40,435 nucleotides of DNA from Spirochaetales bacterium (lineage in GTDB: Bacteria > Spirochaetota > Spirochaetia > Sphaerochaetales > Sphaerochaetaceae): positions 1 to 40,435 of the forward strand of contig JAFUXI010000068.1 in NCBI GenBank assembly GCA_017470995.1. The letters are read 5' to 3'. Position 1 is the stretch's first letter; the number at the start of each line of letters is the position of its first letter. The notes beneath the pieces are model-generated. The model was not told the DNA's origin and did no database searches. It saw nothing but the letters and a program-made list of their open reading frames with translations. Position numbers and translations under genes: made by a program. This document shows, piece after piece, positions 7,183 to 14,215 of the stretch.

Positions 7183-7794
7183 ATGAAACGTGTTTTGCTT
7201 ATCCTGATTCTCCTGCTGATGGTTCTGGTCAGTATCAGCGCAGCAACCGAGAAACTTATCGGAAACAATTCAAAAGAAATTGTTTTGCGTGGTTTCATAA
7301 AAAAATACTGCATCGTAAATGTATTTCCCATTCAATCCGAAGGAAGCGGTTCAACAGGATTTCCTTTTGATTTGTTGGGAAGCGATGTTGCTTACAGTTC
7401 CGAACCGATGCAGGGTAGAGTAATTGCAACTTGGATTATCGCTACAAACTATCCAACCAGAACACTTCAGATATCTGCAAGCGATCTTATCAACGGTAGT
7501 AGTTCCGTCGGCTATTATTTGAAATTCCGACTTTCTTATCTCGGCGAAGACAGCGGCGGTTCATATTCAACCAGATCAGAATACATCACTGTTCATAGCG
7601 GGGAATCTACAACCTTCAATCTCGAAAACATTTCGCATTTGACGGGTTTTAACACACCTATAATTTCGACCGGTGAGAATCAGTTTGTACTGTTCATGCT
7701 GGATGAAACCTCAGATGCAAACAAATCCAATGAAGCTTTGGTTCCTGACGGCACATACCACGCTACGGTTACTTTCCTTCTGGAGGGAATGTGA
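7183..7794 (+). CDS. exported protein of unknown function, cassette gene 3
   Basis: This encodes 203 residues with a long hydrophobic signal ending in SISA (cleavage near residue 21). The mature part looks all-beta (GYYLKFRLSYL, ESTTFNLENI) and finishes with DGTYHATVTFLLEGM. A Gly-Thr-Tyr start followed by alternating hydrophobic residues resembles the last strand of pilin-type subunits, but that pattern is short and common. GGAGG at 7171-7175 precedes the ATG. It lies 12 bases after gene 2 and one base before gene 4, so the four genes form one unit. Confidence 0.75.
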   Translation: MKRVLLILILLLMVLVSISAATEKLIGNNSKEIVLRGFIKKYCIVNVFPIQSEGSGSTGFPFDLLGSDVAYSSEPMQGRVIATWIIATNYPTRTLQISASDLINGSSSVGYYLKFRLSYLGEDSGGSYSTRSEYITVHSGESTTFNLENISHLTGFNTPIISTGENQFVLFMLDETSDANKSNEALVPDGTYHATVTFLLEGM

Positions 7795-7795
7795 T

Positions 7796-9109
7796 ATGAA
7801 GAAGGTTCTGACATCCGTTCTATTCTTATTCCTCTGTTTGTTGTCAAGCTTTGCTTTGCAGCCTTATATGCGCCAGAATGACAGATGTACCGTAGTCGAT
7901 CTCGGTTCAAATGCATTTCTCTCCCACCTGACTAATTCCAGTTTTACCGGCAACAATACAACTGATGCAACGAACCTGCGAGATACAGGTAAGTATTACT
8001 GGCCCCAGAATCTGGCTGTAATCGGAATTACTGAAGTCAGGCATAAAGTGAACAATCAGTATGAAGCCTATGGAGATATCACTATCAAGGCTGAGTTGGT
8101 TTCATCTGAGTGGTGCTATACGCTCATAGGAAATGAGGATTATAAACGTCCTTTCGGCATCGATTTCTTCTGCCGAGGCAAAAACGGATCATCTGACCTT
8201 GATATATCCAATTATTCATGGCACATGGGAAACCAGCCTCATTCAAGTTCGGGAACCGATACAATCACCGTACCAGCCAGCGTTGTAAAGAATTATGATG
8301 CGATATGGTGGGATTGTGCTCTTGTAATGGATCTTCCTGTAGATACAGTAAATGACCAGGTGGAATATGGTGGAACAATCTATCATCTTCTCCCCACAGA
8401 TGAGTACTATACTGCTACTGTCAGGTTTACGATTTCTTGTTCTAACGGTGCTGAGCAGCAGTATGATCTTCATCTGGCGGGCACTTATAAACCGAATCAC
8501 AAACCTGATTCGAGCATGACATCAATCATGAGCATTTCCCGCCTTCCTGCTGCAACATCTATCGATATTGCACAGTTATATGAAACCAGACAGCAGACTG
8601 ATATCGCAACTTATGGCTATACCACGAATTCCGTTAAAAACGGTAATTCTGACGGCCTTGTATACTTATACCTGTCAAGTTCCCCGTCCGGTCAGACAAC
8701 ATCCGGTGCTTCCATAAGCAAATTCACATTGCGTTTTACGAATCCGAATACCGGAGCAATAAGTGAGATCGATTCTTCATCCAACAGCATCAATTTCATT
8801 GCTTATCTTAATTCAGAACGAGGTTATAAGTACTCCGATGGTCCCGGAACAACAGGGGTGTCAATTACATATGACGGTACGGACGGATGGATGAAAGATA
8901 CTCCGATCTTGAGAACAAATTATCTTGTATTACCAGGTGAAACTACATATGACAAGCAACCGGATAAATATGTCCGTTGGTTCGATTCGGGTACGATATC
9001 CATTGCTATCCCACAGGCATCGGAACAAACCTTCAACAATACTCCTGAAAATCTTGCAGGCGGTATGTATACGGGAAACATCTATATACACGTCGTAACA
9101 TATATCTGA
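7796..9109 (+). CDS. large exported protein of unknown function, cassette gene 4
   Basis: This encodes 437 residues from the ATG at 7796, chosen because GGAGGGA (7782-7788) precedes it and because the signal peptide MKKVLTSVLFLFL starts there, cleaving after SSFA. The frame stays open upstream to 7673 but that part overlaps gene 3. The mature protein is about twice the size of the others, Ser/Thr/Asn/Gly-rich, with five cysteines, and ends MYTGNIYIHVVTYI, again a terminal strand. Being last and largest, it could be the tip or receptor-binding member if the cassette builds a surface structure. No domain is recognised and no chaperone, usher or sortase lies nearby. Confidence 0.75.
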   Translation: MKKVLTSVLFLFLCLLSSFALQPYMRQNDRCTVVDLGSNAFLSHLTNSSFTGNNTTDATNLRDTGKYYWPQNLAVIGITEVRHKVNNQYEAYGDITIKAELVSSEWCYTLIGNEDYKRPFGIDFFCRGKNGSSDLDISNYSWHMGNQPHSSSGTDTITVPASVVKNYDAIWWDCALVMDLPVDTVNDQVEYGGTIYHLLPTDEYYTATVRFTISCSNGAEQQYDLHLAGTYKPNHKPDSSMTSIMSISRLPAATSIDIAQLYETRQQTDIATYGYTTNSVKNGNSDGLVYLYLSSSPSGQTTSGASISKFTLRFTNPNTGAISEIDSSSNSINFIAYLNSERGYKYSDGPGTTGVSITYDGTDGWMKDTPILRTNYLVLPGETTYDKQPDKYVRWFDSGTISIAIPQASEQTFNNTPENLAGGMYTGNIYIHVVTYI

Positions 9110-9119
9110 TTCAATTTTG

Positions 9120-9148
9120 TTGCGTTTTGTTGCATAGGGGTCTATACT
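9120..9148 (+). promoter_or_regulatory. promoter of arcC
   Basis: TTGCGT at 9120-9125 and TATACT at 9143-9148 are 17 bases apart. The start near 9155 leaves a leader of about 25 bases containing the GAGG that serves arcC. No hairpin terminator is evident between the cassette and this promoter. Confidence 0.6.
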
Positions 9149-9180
9149 TCATTTAGCCAATCTTGTCTTGAGGTTTATGA

Positions 9181-10116
9181 ATGAAGAAGATAGTCATTGC
9201 ACTCGGCGGTAATGCGCTTGGAAATACACCGTATGAACAGTTGGAACTCGTGCGTGAAACCGCAAAACCCATTGTCGATCTTATCCAGGAGGGCAACGAG
9301 GTAATCATCGCCCATGGCAACGGACCACAGGTAGGTATGATCAACCTCGGCCTTGCCACTGCATCGCGCTCCGGAGCAATAAAGAGCGATATGCCTTTCC
9401 CGGAGTGCGGAGCTATGAGCCAGGGATATATCGGCTATCATCTTCAGAATGCCATCGGAAACGAGCTCAAGCAGAGGGGAATAGATAAGGAAGTAAGCAC
9501 CATAGTCACCCAGGTGCTTGTAGACGAGAACGATCCGGCTTTCCAGAATCCGACCAAGCCTGTGGGAGGATTCTACGACAAGGAAGCTGCTGCAAAGCTC
9601 ATGCGCGAAAAGGGCTACACGATGGTCGAGGATGCCGGACGCGGTTACAGGCGCGTTGTCCCGTCACCGAATCCGATTGATGTAATCGAGAAGAAGACCG
9701 TAGAACGCCTTATTGCCGCAGGGAATGTGGTTATTACCGTAGGCGGAGGCGGAATTCCCGTAGTCAGACGCGAGGACGGCCTTCTGTACGGTACTCCTGC
9801 CGTAATAGATAAGGATTATGCTTCCGAGAAGCTTGCCGAGCTGGTGGATGCCGATATTCTCATCATTCTTACTGCAGTCGAGAAGGTGGCAATCAACTTC
9901 AAGACTCCGGATGAGAAGTGGCTCTCGGAGATGACTGTAGCGGAAGCCGAAGAGTATGCAGGTCAAGGGCAGTTCGCCCCGGGCAGCATGCTTCCCAAGG
10001 TCAATGCATGTGTGCAGTTTGCCAGAAGCAAGAAGGGCAGGGTTGCCCTGATAACATCGCTGGACAAAGCACTGCAGGCACTTAACGGAGAAACAGGAAC
10101 CAGAATCGTTCTTTGA
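9181..10116 (+). CDS. arcC: carbamate kinase
   Basis: Carbamate kinase interconverts carbamoyl phosphate plus ADP with carbamate plus ATP, usually the energy-yielding last step of arginine, agmatine or purine-derivative fermentation. The 311-residue protein has ALGGNAL at its start, the AHGNGPQVG loop, the family insert region EDAGRGYRRVVPSP, VGGGGIPV and GSMLPKV near the end. GAGG at 9170-9173 sets the start; an ATG at 9177 is out of frame. No arginine deiminase, ornithine carbamoyltransferase or transporter gene is in the window, so its pathway cannot be assigned here. Confidence 0.95.
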   Translation: MKKIVIALGGNALGNTPYEQLELVRETAKPIVDLIQEGNEVIIAHGNGPQVGMINLGLATASRSGAIKSDMPFPECGAMSQGYIGYHLQNAIGNELKQRGIDKEVSTIVTQVLVDENDPAFQNPTKPVGGFYDKEAAAKLMREKGYTMVEDAGRGYRRVVPSPNPIDVIEKKTVERLIAAGNVVITVGGGGIPVVRREDGLLYGTPAVIDKDYASEKLAELVDADILIILTAVEKVAINFKTPDEKWLSEMTVAEAEEYAGQGQFAPGSMLPKVNACVQFARSKKGRVALITSLDKALQALNGETGTRIVL

Positions 10117-10121
10117 TGTAC

Positions 10122-10150
10122 TTGACGTATTTCGGGTTTTTGAATATAAG
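10122..10150 (+). promoter_or_regulatory. promoter of tRNA-Gly
   Basis: TTGACG at 10122-10127 and TATAAG at 10145-10150 are 17 bases apart, five bases past the arcC stop. The start is expected a few bases before the tRNA. Confidence 0.7.
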
Positions 10151-10162
10151 TACAGAGTACGT

Positions 10163-10233
10163 GCGCTTGTGGTATAACGGTATTACCTCAGCCCTCCAAG
10201 CTGAAGACGCGGGTTCGACTCCCGTCGGGCGCT
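10163..10233 (+). tRNA. tRNA-Gly (anticodon UCC) with C33
   Basis: Acceptor GCGCTTG pairs with CGGGCGC (two G-U pairs), D-stem GTA with TAC, anticodon stem TCAGC with GCTGA, and T-arm GCGGG/CCCGT around TTCGACT. The anticodon loop is CCTCCAA, which puts TCC at 10195-10197 and a C at position 33 (10194), where nearly all tRNAs have U. CCA is not encoded. The rest of the molecule looks intact. Confidence 0.92.
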
Positions 10234-10238
10234 AAGTG

Positions 10239-10261
10239 ACCACGCCATGCGTGGTTTTTTT
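10239..10261 (+). terminator. intrinsic terminator of tRNA-Gly
   Basis: CCACGC at 10240-10245 and GCGTGG at 10249-10254 form a stem with a CAT loop, followed by seven T. The next gene has a Shine-Dalgarno site but no separate promoter that I can pick, so it may depend on read-through. Confidence 0.88.
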
Positions 10262-10286
10262 ATATCAAAGCGAAGGAGATGTCCCC

Positions 10287-10544
10287 ATGGGTCAGAGAGG
10301 TGAGGTTTTTTCAACAAGGTTCGTTACCAATGACAGAACGTATTTCTTCAATGTCAAGGAGAACTACAAGGGGGACATGTTCCTTAACATCGTTGAGAGC
10401 AAGGGTACAGCTGACGAGGGCCGCTATGTGCGCCAGAGCGTGATTGTCTATCCCGAAGATCTGGGACAGTTCATCCGCGAGTTCCAGAAGGCTGTTGACT
10501 ACATGAAGATCAACGCAAGCAAGAGGGAAAGCGACAATAGTTAG
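10287..10544 (+). CDS. PUR-family DNA/RNA-binding protein (DUF3276)
   Basis: This is an 85-residue bacterial PUR-alpha-like protein, a family that binds single-stranded nucleic acid as a dimer and includes Borrelia Bpur. The family pattern is visible: GEVFSTRFVTNDRTYFFNVKEN strand block, a GDMFLNIVES strand, and a C-terminal helix (PEDLGQFIREFQKAVDYM). The frame is open from 10236, but GAAGGAGATG just before 10287 shows the real start. It sits directly before rnhB and smc, although rnhB is on the other strand. Confidence 0.9.
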   Translation: MGQRGEVFSTRFVTNDRTYFFNVKENYKGDMFLNIVESKGTADEGRYVRQSVIVYPEDLGQFIREFQKAVDYMKINASKRESDNS

Positions 10545-10580
10545 TACGATACCGCTTATGCCGGTGAAATATACTAAGAA

Positions 10581-10619
10581 GTTAGTACAAAACGCATGTA
10601 TGCCTGCTTCTGTACTAAC
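10581..10619. terminator. hairpin between converging genes
   Basis: GTTAGTACA at 10581-10589 pairs perfectly with TGTACTAAC at 10611-10619 around a 21-base loop. Neither side has a strong T-run. It separates the PUR gene (plus) from rnhB (minus). The word GTTAGTAC also occurs at 10540-10547 across the PUR stop codon and could compete for the same 3' arm. Confidence 0.4.
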
Positions 10620-10633
10620 AATCGGATTTTAAA

Positions 10634-11236
10634 TCAGTATTTGAAGGTCAATCTATGTATCGGACTAGGTCCGAACTGACGGAGGGCTGCCTTGTGTGAA
10701 GCACACGGGTAGCCCTTATGTTTTTCAAAACCGTACTGTGGCCAGCGTCTTGATGCACATACCATGAAGCGGTCACGGGCGTTCTTGGCGAGGATGGATG
10801 CCGCCATTATCGCGGGCTCGGTGGCATCGCCCTTTACTATGGCCTTGCAGAGGATGTCGACATCAGGGCGTTTGTTGCCGTCCACAAGAAGGATATCGGC
10901 TTCGATGCCTTTGGATTTAAGTTGTTGTTTTACAAGCAGATAGGCTCGTTTCATGGCAAGAAGAGAGGCCTGAAGGATGTTGATGGTATCGATCTCGGCC
11001 GGCGTGCCCCAGGCTACGGCCCAGGCGATTGCCTTTTCCTTGATGATGGGCTCGGCAAGATTGCGTTTCTTTTCGGAGAGCGCCTTGGAGTCGGCAAGGA
11101 TTTCAATTGGGAAGTCAGCCGGAAGGACAACTGCAGCTGCGCATACCGGTCCGGCAAGCGGACCGCGACCGGCTTCATCGGCGCCGATGACTATGTTGTA
11201 GACCGGTTCCTCGAATAGTGACAACTGGCTTTCCAT
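10634..11236 (-). CDS. rnhB: ribonuclease HII
   Basis: RNase HII nicks RNA-DNA hybrids and removes single ribonucleotides from DNA. The 200-residue protein shows GADEAGRGPLAGPV with the first catalytic Asp-Glu pair, DSKALSEKKR, LLVDGNKRP with the third acidic residue, AASILAKNARDR, and the C-terminal HKGYPCASHKAALRQFGPSPIHR. The ATG lacks a good Shine-Dalgarno site but fits the leaderless promoter at 11243-11271. It is divergent from smc, with 72 bases between the start codons. Confidence 0.96.
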   Translation of the reverse strand: MESQLSLFEEPVYNIVIGADEAGRGPLAGPVCAAAVVLPADFPIEILADSKALSEKKRNLAEPIIKEKAIAWAVAWGTPAEIDTINILQASLLAMKRAYLLVKQQLKSKGIEADILLVDGNKRPDVDILCKAIVKGDATEPAIMAASILAKNARDRFMVCASRRWPQYGFEKHKGYPCASHKAALRQFGPSPIHRLTFKY

Positions 11237-11242
11237 GCCTTG

Positions 11243-11271
11243 ATTTTAATGCAAAACGAATGCTTTGTCAT
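11243..11271 (-). promoter_or_regulatory. rnhB promoter, leaderless geometry
   Basis: Read on the minus strand, ATGACA (11271-11266) and TAAAAT (11248-11243) are 17 bases apart. The -10 box ends six bases before the rnhB ATG at 11236, so transcription should begin at or beside the start codon. Confidence 0.55.
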
Positions 11272-11273
11272 TG

Positions 11274-11302
11274 TGGAAAAATACTGTGATTTATGCTATA
11301 AA
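11274..11302 (+). promoter_or_regulatory. smc promoter, leaderless geometry
   Basis: TATAAA at 11297-11302 is preceded by TGC, an extended -10 element, and TGGAAA at 11274-11279 lies 17 bases upstream. The -10 box ends six bases before the ATG at 11309. The divergent rnhB -35 box is only two bases away, so the two polymerases would compete or be co-controlled. Confidence 0.55.
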
Positions 11303-11308
11303 AAACAT

Positions 11309-14110
11309 ATGTTTCTGAAATCAGTCGAGCTCTTTGGCTTCAAATCCTTCGCAGATAGGACGAAATTCGAGTTCTCAGATGGAATTACATCTCTTCTGGG
11401 CCCCAACGGCTCCGGAAAGAGCAATGTCGTCGACTCCGTGAAGTGGGTTCTCGGCACGCAGGCACTGAGCACTATCAGAGCCAGCAAGCGCGAGGATGTC
11501 ATCTTCAACGGTACAGACAAGAGAAAGCCCATGCCCATGTGCGAGGTCATACTCACGCTCAACAACGAGACGGGAATCCTCAATATCAATGCGACGGAAG
11601 TAGAGATCAAGAGACGTGCCTTCAGAAACGGCGACAACGAGTATTTCATCAACCGTGAAAAGTGCCTGCTCAGAAACATCAGGGAACTTTTTATGGATAC
11701 CGGTGTCGGCAAGGCTGCATACAGCATCCTGGAGCAGGGAAAGATTGACCAGATCCTTCTGATGAAGCCTGAGGACAGGCGCTATATCTTCGAGGAAGCT
11801 TCGGGAATCAGCCGCTTCAAGCAGCAAAGCGAGGAAGCAGCAAGAAAGCTACAGAAGACCGACGAGAACATGGCTCAGGTTGAGCTTCTGTTCAAGGAAG
11901 CAGAGCGTCAGTACAACTCCAGGAAGGTCCAGCTTGACAAGGTCCTCAAGCATCGTGAGCTGACAGCCCAGAGGGAAAAGCTCGAGGTTGACCTACAGCT
12001 TTCTTATGTCCAGTCTCTGACTAAACTTAAAGACTTCAGGCAGAATGAGCTGGATAAGCTTGAACTCGAATCCAGTACCATCGAAGCGACTCTTTCCAAC
12101 GCACGTGAGGATCTGGACAAGCAGCAGCAGGAACTTGAAGACATGAGGACAACGAGGGAGGATCTTTCCGGAAAGGTACGTGCCTTCGAGGAGAAAGTGA
12201 ACTCCTTCAATTACTCGATTGAAATCTTCAACGAAAGATTCAGCGATATCTCACAGCGTTCAAGGCAGGCCAAGGACAAAGCTCTCCAGGTTCAGGAAAG
12301 AATGGACCATGACAAGGTCCGTCTGGAAGAGAAGATCAGCGACATGGAGAATACCGCCGAGAATCTGCGACTGACACAGGAAAGCATAGAGAAAGCCAAG
12401 GAAGAGATCCTCAAGATCAAGAGCGACCGTGTAATGCATCAGGTCGATATCGATGAACTGAACGAACTGAACGAGGGTATTTCAGCTGAAAGGATCCAGA
12501 TCACCGCACAGATCAGTGATCTTGCAAATGACATCGCCAACAAGCTTGAAGAGAACATAAAGGGCAGTGGATACAGTTCTGCACAGAGAGCTAAGGCCGA
12601 AAAGGCTCTGCTTGCGGAGTTCACCAAGACCCGCAATATCCTTCAGCAGAAGATTTCCTTCCTTCGCGATATATCTACGGTCGATTTCGACAGAAGCGTA
12701 TTCCAGGAAGCTGTTGACCAGACAGAGGAATCCATCCTTGAGCAGATTGACGAAATCAAGGGCCTTTTCCAGGAATACAGCGGTACCATCCCGACCTTCC
12801 TCGATGAGTTCACATCACCCGAAGGAACCCTGGAGACCAAGCGCAAGCTTGACGAGGCACTTGCCGCTTCATATGAGAAGGAAGCCGAGAACCGCAACAA
12901 GATAGCGGATCTGCAGGCCGAGAACGAAAGGCTTTCAAGGCTTCTTATCCTCAAGGAATCCGACCAGCGTGACCTGGAGCTTGACGAAGTCCAGTTCAAG
13001 GCCCGCATCGACTCCCTCAAGACTTCCATTTCCGAGCTCAAGGCAAGCCTGCAGCAGATGGAATTCGATTTCACGGATGCAAATACCGCAGTTCAGGCCG
13101 AAGAAAGCAAGGTCAACGAGATACTTGAAAAGATCGATGAACTCAAGAACAGCAAGGCCGATACCCTCGATATCATCAGAAGCCTCAAGGAAGAGCTTTC
13201 CGCCTTGAATCTGACCATCGAGCAGAAGACCCAGGAGATGACCCAGAACAATACCGAGTTCCAGGGCAAGTTCCAGCGCAAGCAGGAATTGGCTGTCGAG
13301 GTAGCTACTGCCAGAGAGAACATCAAGGGCGTCCAGGAAAGCATCCAGAAGATCTTCACCGACTTCTTCGACAACTATCAGAAGAGCCTCAAGGAGTTCA
13401 ACGACCATGAGATCACAGCCTCCGATGAGGAGCTCAAGGCAGAGCTCGATTCCGTCAAGAAGAGGATAGAGGGACTCGGATTCATCAACTATATGGCCGA
13501 AGAGGAATTCAACGAGGCAAAGAAGAACTATGACTTCTACAGCAAGAACCTCGAAGACCTGACAAAGGCCAAGAACGATCTGGAAGAAGTCATCGCCGAA
13601 ATCAGGAGAAGAAGCGAGGAGATGTTCCTCGAGACCTACGGACAGATATCAGTCAACTTCCAGGAGATGTTCACCACGCTCTTCGGAGGCGGAAAGGCAG
13701 AGCTTGTGCTTACCGACGAGGAAAACATCCTGGAATCCGGTATAGACATCAAGGCCCAGCCGCCGGGAAAGAAGATGCTGCAACTAGGTCTTCTCTCAGG
13801 TGGAGAACGTTCAATGACTGCTGTGGCTCTTCTCTTTGCCACATATATGGTCAAGCCTTCGCCGTTCTGTATCCTCGATGAGATAGATGCTGCTTTGGAT
13901 GCCCGAAACGTCGGAGCCTTCATGCGCGTTCTGGACAAGTTCGAGGACAAGAGCCAGTTCATCATCATCACCCATAACAAGGGAACCGTAATGGGATCCG
14001 ACTGTCTGTTGGGTGTCACCCAGCAGGAGCCCGGTGTCTCAAAGATGATAGGGTACAGGCTCGAGGATATCGAAGACATCGCAAAGGAGCACGATACTCT
14101 CAAAGGATAA
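11309..14110 (+). CDS. smc: chromosome-segregation SMC ATPase, short and without an evident hinge
   Basis: This is the ATPase of bacterial condensin, working with ScpA and ScpB (both in this window). From the ATG at 11309 it has 933 residues; the frame is open from 11240, but conserved sequence starts at MFLKSVELFGFKSFADR. The N-terminal head has Walker A GPNGSGKSN and the C-terminal head has LSGGERSM and Walker B CILDEIDAALD. Two long heptad-rich coiled-coil arms lie between. Family members are usually near 1,150-1,200 residues, with a glycine-rich hinge of about 120-150 residues at the centre. Here the centre (about residues 419-520) holds only charged, helical-looking sequence with a short TIPTFLDEFTSPEGT break. 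No Shine-Dalgarno site is present. Confidence 0.93.
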   Translation: MFLKSVELFGFKSFADRTKFEFSDGITSLLGPNGSGKSNVVDSVKWVLGTQALSTIRASKREDVIFNGTDKRKPMPMCEVILTLNNETGILNINATEVEIKRRAFRNGDNEYFINREKCLLRNIRELFMDTGVGKAAYSILEQGKIDQILLMKPEDRRYIFEEASGISRFKQQSEEAARKLQKTDENMAQVELLFKEAERQYNSRKVQLDKVLKHRELTAQREKLEVDLQLSYVQSLTKLKDFRQNELDKLELESSTIEATLSNAREDLDKQQQELEDMRTTREDLSGKVRAFEEKVNSFNYSIEIFNERFSDISQRSRQAKDKALQVQERMDHDKVRLEEKISDMENTAENLRLTQESIEKAKEEILKIKSDRVMHQVDIDELNELNEGISAERIQITAQISDLANDIANKLEENIKGSGYSSAQRAKAEKALLAEFTKTRNILQQKISFLRDISTVDFDRSVFQEAVDQTEESILEQIDEIKGLFQEYSGTIPTFLDEFTSPEGTLETKRKLDEALAASYEKEAENRNKIADLQAENERLSRLLILKESDQRDLELDEVQFKARIDSLKTSISELKASLQQMEFDFTDANTAVQAEESKVNEILEKIDELKNSKADTLDIIRSLKEELSALNLTIEQKTQEMTQNNTEFQGKFQRKQELAVEVATARENIKGVQESIQKIFTDFFDNYQKSLKEFNDHEITASDEELKAELDSVKKRIEGLGFINYMAEEEFNEAKKNYDFYSKNLEDLTKAKNDLEEVIAEIRRRSEEMFLETYGQISVNFQEMFTTLFGGGKAELVLTDEENILESGIDIKAQPPGKKMLQLGLLSGGERSMTAVALLFATYMVKPSPFCILDEIDAALDARNVGAFMRVLDKFEDKSQFIIITHNKGTVMGSDCLLGVTQQEPGVSKMIGYRLEDIEDIAKEHDTLKG

Positions 14111-14112
14111 TT

Positions 14113-14127
14113 CCATACCTTGTATGG
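14113..14127 (+). terminator. small hairpin after smc
   Basis: CCATAC at 14113-14118 pairs with GTATGG at 14122-14127 around CTT, two bases past the smc stop. The following bases are ATAAAAATTT with no clean T-run, so it is a weak terminator or an mRNA end stabiliser. Confidence 0.35.
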
Positions 14128-14141
14128 ATAAAAATTTCATG

Positions 14142-14176
14142 TTTTCAAATCTGAAATTTGTTTTCAATATTGAAAA
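14142..14176. promoter_or_regulatory. paired palindromes, candidate RpiR operators
   Basis: TTTTCA-N4-TGAAAT at 14142-14157 and TTTTCA-N4-TGAAAA at 14161-14176 are two copies of one inverted-repeat pattern, centred 19 bases apart (about two helical turns). The second is a perfect 16-bp palindrome ending four bases before the -35 box of the regulator gene. Self-regulation by the RpiR-family protein is the natural reading. Confidence 0.45.
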
Positions 14177-14180
14177 ATTC

Positions 14181-14209
14181 TTTACAACGGGCATGAATAG
14201 GTGTATATT
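14181..14209 (+). promoter_or_regulatory. promoter of the RpiR-family gene, leaderless geometry
   Basis: TTTACA at 14181-14186 and TATATT at 14204-14209 are 17 bases apart. The -10 box ends six bases before the ATG at 14216, with no Shine-Dalgarno site. This is the clearest of the leaderless set. Confidence 0.65.
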
Positions 14210-14215
14210 TAACTC

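Noticed and set aside
7673..7795. Longer N-terminus for cassette gene 4
   Set aside because: It overlaps gene 3 in another frame and would bury a perfect signal peptide that has its own GGAGGGA site.
5897..9109. Chaperone-usher pilus operon
   Set aside because: The subunit-like proteins fit loosely, but no PapD-type chaperone and no usher are present, so this name is not justified.
11240..11308. N-terminal extension of SMC by 23 residues
   Set aside because: It would include the promoter and shows no family similarity; the conserved start is MFLKSVELFGFKSF.
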